Source: a bacterium
Lineage (GTDB): Bacteria > Vulcanimicrobiota > Xenobia > Xenobiales > JADMJV01
DNA length: 64,000 nucleotides
Reading direction: 5' to 3'
Assembly: GCA_018780265.1 (NCBI GenBank)
Contig: JADMJV010000024.1
Location: forward strand, 70,400-134,399
The notes under the pieces were generated by a model, which searched no databases, was not told where the DNA came from, and saw only the letters and a program-made list of their open reading frames with translations. Made by a program: the position numbers and the translations under genes. Below, piece by piece: positions 58,853 to 64,000 of the stretch (position 1 is its first letter; the number at the start of each line of letters is the position of its first letter).

Positions 58853-61099
58853 ATGCCTCCATCGCCCATCCCTCCGCTGCTTCCCTGGCTCACGCTGGCC
58901 TGCTCGCTGGCACTGGCTGTGGCAGCCATCGCGCCGGTGGCTCCACCACAAATCTCAAGCGCGCTGTGGGCGGGGTTGTGTGCCACCTATCTGGTGGCTG
59001 AAATGATCGCCCCGGCGCTCAACGGGTTTGGAAGATTTCCTTTATCTGCCCCCGCCTTTCTGGTATTGGTCAGTTGCGCGGGAAGTGGCCGGGGCGGTTG
59101 GCTGGTGCTGGCCATGGCCGGCAGTGTCATAAGATGGGTGCGACTGCGCTTGCGCCAGGAGCCCTGGCTGACCGGCGCTGCCGATGCTCTACCCGAATTG
59201 TGGGCCGGCGCATTGGTAAGTATGGCGGCAAAGTCCCTCAATCTGGCCTGGCTCCCCTGGCTGGGAGCGCTGGGCTATCTGGTGGGCTGGCAATTGCCAG
59301 CCCCCCTCTTTTCTTCCCCTACGGCCCGCCAACGCGCTCTGGCAGCGGTAGGCTTTGTGGCCATCCTGGGGGCGGCTGTTGCCAGCGCACTGAGCAGCCA
59401 GCCGCTGGCCATGGGAGCCTTGCTGGTGGGGGCTTTGCTGCTGGGTATTCCGATCCATTCGCAAATGGACGCCCTGCAGTCCGCCGGCCTGCAAATGCAG
59501 CAATCCGAGCACGCCCAGACTCGAGCCCACGAACTGGCCATGCTGGAGCAGCGGGCAGAGCAGATTGACGCCCAGCAGTTGGATGCTCAACTGCAAATGC
59601 GCTGCCTGTCGGTGGTCGGTGAACTGTTTCAAGAAACTTCCCGGGTGCAAAACCCCGCCCATCTGCGTTCCTCCTTACTTAACTCGGTGCGCAACTTGAT
59701 CCCCTGTGACTGGGTGGGGCTGTTCAAGGTTGATCAGCCGGTGTGCATCGCCACCACCAGCCTCGGCGACCAGAGCCTGCAACCCGCTCAGCCTACCGTG
59801 ACCCAACTCGCCCCCGACCGGGCCCGACCCAGCGTGGCCCAGGTGGGCGCCATTCAGCAACTGGGCGCGCAATTTTCCGATCGAGGGCTGATCGTGGTCC
59901 GCCGCCAACAGCCCGCCTTTGAACCGGCCCATGTGGAGCTTCTGCAGCGACTGACCCTCCATCTGCCCGTCTGCCTGGCGGCCATCTCGTACCACGAAAC
60001 TCAGGCCCGCGCGCTGGGGGGCGAGCAAAGCCGCCGCGGCGAGCTGAGTCGCCTGGCCAACCGCCTGACCGCCACTCTGGATCTGCTGGCCCGCCTGGTG
60101 GGTTGCCACGGTGTGGAAGAGTTGGTGATCACGGCTCAGAGCTGTCTACCTGAACTGATCCCTCAATATCAGGCCGAGGTAGTCTGGCGTGGAAAGACCT
60201 ACAAACCGACGGGTGGTCTCAGCCTGGCCAAACCGGCCCAAGAGGAGCGCTGGACTTTGGGTCGTGAGGCCAGTGGCGACCTGCGCTTGTTTAGCTGCGT
60301 GGGCCAGCCGCTCAGTGACTTGGACCGAGAGCTGCTGAGGCTTTTTTCCAGCCAGTTCGCGTGCCTGCTCGAAACCGCCGAACTGCACGACGACTTGCGT
60401 CATACTCTGGAGCAACTCAAGCAATCCCAGACTCAATTGGTGCAGGCCTCCAAGCTGGCCGCCATCGGCCAGTTAGCCGCCGGAGTGGCCCACGAGCTCA
60501 ACACCCCTTTGGGAACCCTCACTGTGGGCTGCGAACTCATCAAGGAGACGCTAAACGCCTCCTCGCCCTCGCGAGCCCTGAGCCGAATTGACAATATGTT
60601 GGCGGCGGCCACCCGAATGCAAGAAATCATCTCCAAGTTGCTGCTTTACAGTGCCGATACGGGCAGCTACATTCACCCGCTAGAGCTCAACAAGCTGATC
60701 CAGGATACCTTATGCGCCATCGAGCACCCGGCCACCCAGATCCACTTCAAGCCCGGCCCGCCCTGCACGGTTCGGGCCAATTCGCAGGAAATGCAGCAGA
60801 TCATTCGCAATCTTGTACTCAACGCTATGGATTGTCAGAGTCCCGAGGTAGAGTTGTGGCTGGAAAGCCGGGACGGCCAGGCGGCCCTCCATGTCAAAGA
60901 CCACGGAATTGGCATGGACGAGGCGACCAGCAGTCGCGTTTACGACCCATTCTTTTCCACCAAGAAGATCGGGGAAGGAGTTGGCCTGGGGCTATCCACC
61001 TCGGCAAAACTGGTGGAACGGCACGGCGGCACCCTGACCCACATTTCAGCGGTAGGTGAGGGAACTACCTTTACCGTGACCCTGCCCTTGATTTCATGA
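58853..61099 (+). CDS. Membrane sensor histidine kinase
   Basis: 748 residues. About seven N-terminal helices (MASE-like, about 10-200), a coiled coil (about 215-245), a GAF-type domain (about 250-385), then the HisKA domain with GVAHELNTPLGTL (phosphorylated His about 547) and HATPase_c: N box NLVLNAMD, DHGIGMD, FFSTKKIGEGVGLGLSTSAKLVERHGG. No response regulator gene is adjacent, so it is an orphan. A possible hairpin terminator follows. The 119-base gap before it contains CTGTTAACATCCCGTC. Confidence 0.93.
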   Translation: MPPSPIPPLLPWLTLACSLALAVAAIAPVAPPQISSALWAGLCATYLVAEMIAPALNGFGRFPLSAPAFLVLVSCAGSGRGGWLVLAMAGSVIRWVRLRLRQEPWLTGAADALPELWAGALVSMAAKSLNLAWLPWLGALGYLVGWQLPAPLFSSPTARQRALAAVGFVAILGAAVASALSSQPLAMGALLVGALLLGIPIHSQMDALQSAGLQMQQSEHAQTRAHELAMLEQRAEQIDAQQLDAQLQMRCLSVVGELFQETSRVQNPAHLRSSLLNSVRNLIPCDWVGLFKVDQPVCIATTSLGDQSLQPAQPTVTQLAPDRARPSVAQVGAIQQLGAQFSDRGLIVVRRQQPAFEPAHVELLQRLTLHLPVCLAAISYHETQARALGGEQSRRGELSRLANRLTATLDLLARLVGCHGVEELVITAQSCLPELIPQYQAEVVWRGKTYKPTGGLSLAKPAQEERWTLGREASGDLRLFSCVGQPLSDLDRELLRLFSSQFACLLETAELHDDLRHTLEQLKQSQTQLVQASKLAAIGQLAAGVAHELNTPLGTLTVGCELIKETLNASSPSRALSRIDNMLAAATRMQEIISKLLLYSADTGSYIHPLELNKLIQDTLCAIEHPATQIHFKPGPPCTVRANSQEMQQIIRNLVLNAMDCQSPEVELWLESRDGQAALHVKDHGIGMDEATSSRVYDPFFSTKKIGEGVGLGLSTSAKLVERHGGTLTHISAVGEGTTFTVTLPLIS

Positions 61100-61107
61100 G
61101 AAAAGCT

Positions 61108-61126
61108 GGGGGCTTTTCAAGCCCCC
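61108..61126. terminator. Possible terminator after the sensor kinase
   Basis: GGGGGCTT-TTC-AAGCCCCC forms an 8 bp stem 9 bases after the stop. No clear T run on the plus strand, so it may work partly or pair with another factor. Confidence 0.5.
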
Positions 61127-61185
61127 TCTGTCAGGGCGGCTCGACCCAATACCAAGGATTGGAGAATCATCCAGAATGGTGAGGC

Positions 61186-61764
61186 TTGAATTCGCTGCGC
61201 CATAGGGCAATACCCACGGCTGAAGGCAGTGGGCCACCGCGATCGGGGCAACCATTCGACAAGGCCGTGCTCTCCGAGCCGACCCCGCCAAACAGAGGGT
61301 GCGGTGGATTGGGTGGGCCGATCGACGCCTTCTGGGACCAGACTCGCTCTTGTGGAACGTGCGGCAAAGACGATATTTTCAGCGCCGAAGAACAGCGCTT
61401 TTGGCATGAGACTTTGGGGTTCTTCGTCGAGTCTGTTCCTATCCAATGCCAGGAGTGCTTATCGACGCGCAGACAGGAGTCTTGCTCTATCTGCCGCGAT
61501 CGGGAATACGGGGCCAGACTGGCCATCACAGGCACGGCGACAATATTTATGGCCCACCCGGGTCATTGCCTTGGATTTAAGACGATGGGATGGTTCCGCT
61601 CAGTTCTGTGTGACTTGACCTGCGTTCGATGTGGAACCGTGCAGGAGCAGCACGTGCAATTTAAGACAGAGGACGACGACTCCGCGATGCCCTTTTACCA
61701 GGAGGGTGACGTCGTTCCCGACCTGGTGGCTGGAGAGTATGAGCGTCAGCTCACCCCGCGGTGA
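61186..61764 (+). CDS. zf-trcl-type zinc-ribbon protein
   Basis: 192 residues in the open frame; the true start is not certain (61186 TTG, or later). The central motif SCGTCGKDDIFSAEEQRFWHETLGFFVESVPIQCQECLSTRRQ (about 56-98) matches the zf-trcl domain, with two pairs of Cys; the C-terminus has a second Cys pair in LTCVRCGTVQEQ. The first 50 residues are Pro/Gly-rich and may be non-coding. Follows the kinase. Confidence 0.6.
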   Translation: MNSLRHRAIPTAEGSGPPRSGQPFDKAVLSEPTPPNRGCGGLGGPIDAFWDQTRSCGTCGKDDIFSAEEQRFWHETLGFFVESVPIQCQECLSTRRQESCSICRDREYGARLAITGTATIFMAHPGHCLGFKTMGWFRSVLCDLTCVRCGTVQEQHVQFKTEDDDSAMPFYQEGDVVPDLVAGEYERQLTPR

Positions 61765-62284
61765 AAAGACTTCCAGGCAGTCGTGGCCCAAGGTCAACGC
61801 CACCAACCAGCCCGCCCGGTCAGACACGAACCGGCCGCTCAGATAGACTTCGGCGCGTTCCCAGATTACTGTGTGCCCGTCGACCATTCGGAGTCGCTGA
61901 CCTCCAGCTGTCGAAACCAGGCTTCTGCTCGGTAGCGGCCGTTCCCCGACGTCACGAGAAGATTCTCAAGGATGTACATCCGGAGACATTCGACGCCCGA
62001 TCGCAGATTCTCCGGGAACGTACGTCATTCAACCGATCAGGTGGCGAAACAGTAAGTGGTCTTGCTGTTTGTCTGCTGGGCAACTCGCTCCAATGGTGCC
62101 AGGTGCGAAAGCCCTCGGGCGATCTGGTGAAATTCAGCCAGGGCGGCCTCGAACAAAGAGCCTGAGCCTGGTTACTGGAGGCGATCGACTTAATCGGTGC
62201 GAATGCAAGGTCCTATAGCCCACCTCCGATGGCTGCCCCTGCTTTGTCCTGATCACCAAAAGGACTTGCAAATACGCAGTCCGC
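61765..62284. other. 520-base region with gene remnants
   Basis: No intact gene. Minus-strand fragments in different frames look coding: SGSLFEAALAEFHQIARGLSHLAPLERVAQQT ended by a stop; RMYILENLLVTSGNGRYRAEAWFRQLEV in another frame; then VDGHTVIWERAEVYLSGRFVSDRAGWLVALTLGHDCLEVFS in a third. They suggest a decayed gene of about 130 residues or more. Plus-strand frames are shadow-like. Confidence 0.35.
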
Positions 62285-62788
62285 TTACCCATCGGCCAGA
62301 GCTGCCTGGTAGTGTGCCAGGTCCTGATCCTGGAAGCAGCAGAATGTTACGTGTTGGGGGTTGGCGTTGGAGGCCATGAAGATCTGGACTTCTTCGACTG
62401 CAATTCGTGCGGCCAAGTCGCCGGGGAATTCGTAGACTCCGGCGGCAATGCAGGGAAAGGCGATGTGTGTAAGTTGGTGCTTTTGGGCGAGTTGAAGTGA
62501 GGCGCGGTAGCAGGAACGAAGCACGTCTTCTTCGCCGTAGTCTCCACCTTCCCAAATGGGACCGACGGTATGAATGATCTTCTGGACTTCAAGCCAGTGG
62601 GCATTGGTGATGACTGCCTGGCCAGGATGGCAAATGCCGATTTTCGTGCACTCTTGCAGCAGGCCGGGGCCGGCGGCGCGGTGGACGGCTTTGTCGACAC
62701 CGCCGCCGCCCATCAGAGATTCATTGGCGGAGGTGACGATACCGTCCACCTTCAGTTGTGTGATGTCGCCCTGCACTACGTCGATCAT
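62285..62788 (-). CDS. Macro-domain protein (ADP-ribose binding)
   Basis: 167 residues. Macro domain marks: VVQGDITQLKVDGIVTSANESLMGGGGVDKAVHRAAGP, HPGQAVITNAHWLEVQKIIHTVGPIWEGG, and IAFPCIAAGVYEFPGDLAARIAVEEV. Usual role is removal of ADP-ribose or binding of O-acetyl-ADP-ribose. The next genes on its 5' side are remnants. Confidence 0.93.
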   Translation of the reverse strand: MIDVVQGDITQLKVDGIVTSANESLMGGGGVDKAVHRAAGPGLLQECTKIGICHPGQAVITNAHWLEVQKIIHTVGPIWEGGDYGEEDVLRSCYRASLQLAQKHQLTHIAFPCIAAGVYEFPGDLAARIAVEEVQIFMASNANPQHVTFCCFQDQDLAHYQAALADG

Positions 62789-62833
62789 GGGTATTGTTTC
62801 CCCGCCCGGCAGGGTGGCACCCTCTTGGGCGGC

Positions 62834-63303
62834 TTAGTTAAAGCCGGGAAATGGATTCTCGTTGGCCAGGCTCGGCGGCTGACCTCGGGGGCGACGCCGG
62901 GCTCTGACGCCTGAGCCACCCTCATCGTCAAAGTCGTCGGGCAGGTCGAACCACTGACGAGGGGAAATGCGGCCGGTCAAGTAATTGAGCAGCCTCCGGC
63001 TCCAGATCGTTTTGCAGTTCGGCCTGATTGCGAAGCTGCGCACAGAAATTCACCCGGGTGGTCGGACTGTCCAAACCCTGGCGGACGGCCCGAGGGCCTC
63101 CTCAATTCGCTCATTGATCCCCTCGCGGCGGGCGTCGCGAACCCCGGCCAGGGCAGGATAGACATCCTTGTCCGGTAAGCTGATCCGGCAGAGGACGCGC
63201 CCAATGACTTCCACTTCGTCCACACTCGGGGGTTCTTCGGTTGTAGCCGTGGCCCTGGTAAGAACTAGGAGGAGCAGCCGTTTGGCGCCAATGCGGTTGA
63301 TTC
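62834..63303 (-). pseudogene. Frameshifted gene remnant
   Basis: Coding-like pieces of one protein fall in three frames: RIGAKRLLLLVLTRATATTEEPPSVDEVEVIGRVLCRISLPDKDVYPALAGVRDARREGINERIEEALGPSA (63080-63300), then VNFCAQLRNQAELQNDLEPEAAQL, then LLNYLTGRISPRQWFDLPDDFDDE and an Arg/Gly/Pro-rich end at 62834. No in-frame ATG, GTG or TTG opens the first piece. At least two frameshifts are needed, so a nonfunctional or wrongly assembled gene. Family not known. Confidence 0.5.
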
Positions 63304-63972
63304 TTAGAGGGAGTTAGACACCATGGGAGAGTCCCAGTGGTGATAGGCATCATGGGGCCATTCGCAGGTTACCCATTCCGGAGCGATTCCCTGGTTCATC
63401 ATGAGTTGGTAGGCTTCGTAGCGGCACTTGGTGCAAGGCGAAGTTTCATAAACAATGAGCATGACATTCAGCAATTCAGGCCACGGATTGGTCTGTGCTA
63501 TGGACCACGGTAGCGGCGTAGTAGGTGCTACACGGTTTCACCCCCAATTGGGCAAGGTCGCATTGGCCAGGTTGGGCGGCGGGCAACAAGGTTTGCCATT
63601 TCAATCGCCGCGGTTCCACGCCATAGCGAAAGGGCCCGCAAGCTGTCCACCGCAGTGGATTGACCATTCCCAGCAAATCTCTGGCCAGACTGGCCAACTC
63701 AGGCGAGGCCACCGCCAACTGCGTGCGCAGCAGGTCGTTTAACGCTTCCTGCCCGGTCAACCCGCCACCCGACGATAACGGTGGAACCACCGCGGCCGCG
63801 CACCAATGTCGCGGATACAGTCGAATCACCTCTCCCCAGCTATTCCAGAGATCTGGCCAATCGCCCGACGCAGAAGTCCCTCGGGTCCAGTTTGTTGCCG
63901 AAAGTAGTCCCGAGCCTCGGCGATGCGATTGTTCAGCAGGTGGTCCCACCCGGTCAGACCAGCTCGTTCCAT
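63304..63972 (-). pseudogene. Frameshifted repeat-type protein gene
   Basis: ATG 63972 opens MERAGLTGWDHLLNNRIAEARDYFRQQTGPEGLLRRAIGQ, which stops early; the following frame carries DLWNSWGEVIRLYPRHWCAAAVVPPLSSGGG, LNDLLRTQLAVASPELASLARDLLGMVNPLRW and HSTDQSVA with a stop; a third frame continues WPELLNVMLIVYETSPCTKCRYEAYQLMMNQGIAPEWVTCEWPHDAYHHW to the stop at 63304. The ending CTKCRYEAYQLM is like C-terminal segments of HEAT-type repeat proteins. Two frame changes (about 63845 and 63500) are needed; a sequencing error or a true pseudogene. Confidence 0.5.
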
Positions 63973-64000
63973 GCATACACCTTATGCGGATGGCCTTTAG

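Noticed and set aside
1..64000. tRNA, rRNA, CRISPR arrays, insertion sequences or prophage genes
   Set aside because: No GTTCGAATC-type tRNA arm, no regular spaced direct repeats, no transposase or integrase motif was seen by reading.

Overview
The window (GC-rich, dense, mostly ATG/GTG/TTG starts behind good Shine-Dalgarno sites) comes from a bacterium that carries a flagellar-type export system, a LolA-like protein (suggesting an outer membrane), a Tat pathway, eukaryotic-like Ser/Thr kinase and MoxR/beta-propeller genes, and many proteins without obvious families. No rRNA, tRNA, CRISPR array or insertion sequence was seen. A poorly cultivated, deep-branching diderm lineage (for example Eremiobacterota/Xenobia-like or another candidate phylum) would fit, but this is a guess from gene style and cannot be proved from the window.

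Layout. 1-3032: end of a molybdenum-hydroxylase FAD subunit, a small DUF350 membrane protein, a eukaryotic-type glutathione synthetase and a hypothetical gene. 3359-21052: an almost uninterrupted flagellar-type cluster (flgB, flgC, fliE, fliF, fliG, fliH, fliI, fliJ, lytic transglycosylase, fliK, one FlgE/F/G-type gene, fliM, two fliN, fliO, fliP, fliQ, fliR, flhB, flhA, and a second fliQ after flhA). 21049-26218: a homocysteine methyltransferase/methylene-THF reductase fusion, a class III aminotransferase, and three unusual helical proteins that may be export substrates. 26256-34617: two YkgJ-type proteins, two zinc-ribbon paralogues flanking a LolA-like protein, an NlpC/P60 hydrolase, a large membrane protein and a glycine/alanine-rich repeat membrane protein. 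34746-41326: acetoacetyl-CoA pathway genes (hbd-crt-thl type), moeA, tatA/tatC/tatA, rex and a degenerate FolD-like gene. 41531-48747: small basic protein, a tandem tetrapyrrole-methylase-fold protein related to borosin N-methyltransferases, a possible exported protein, DbpA-like helicase and a secreted alpha/beta hydrolase. 48892-52948: Ser/Thr kinase split from its membrane part by a frame change, MscS channel, TPR protein. 52993-58386: a four-gene MoxR/vWA/beta-propeller operon. 58419-64000: small secreted protein, sensor kinase, zinc-ribbon protein, macro-domain protein and at least two frameshifted gene remnants.

Main idea. The flagellar cluster looks complete for export and basal body but poor for rotation: FliG has lost three of the five charged residues known to matter for torque, FliM lacks the CheY-P-binding N-terminus, no flgD, fliL, motA/B, flgK/L, fliD or flagellin is present here, and fliQ is duplicated. 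Several nearby proteins share an N-terminal disordered segment with a D-x-[V/F/Y]-x-x-[S/T/N] motif at about residues 30-50. Together these suggest a flagellum-derived, possibly non-rotary type III export machine with its own substrates. This is an inference; the missing motility genes may lie elsewhere in the genome.
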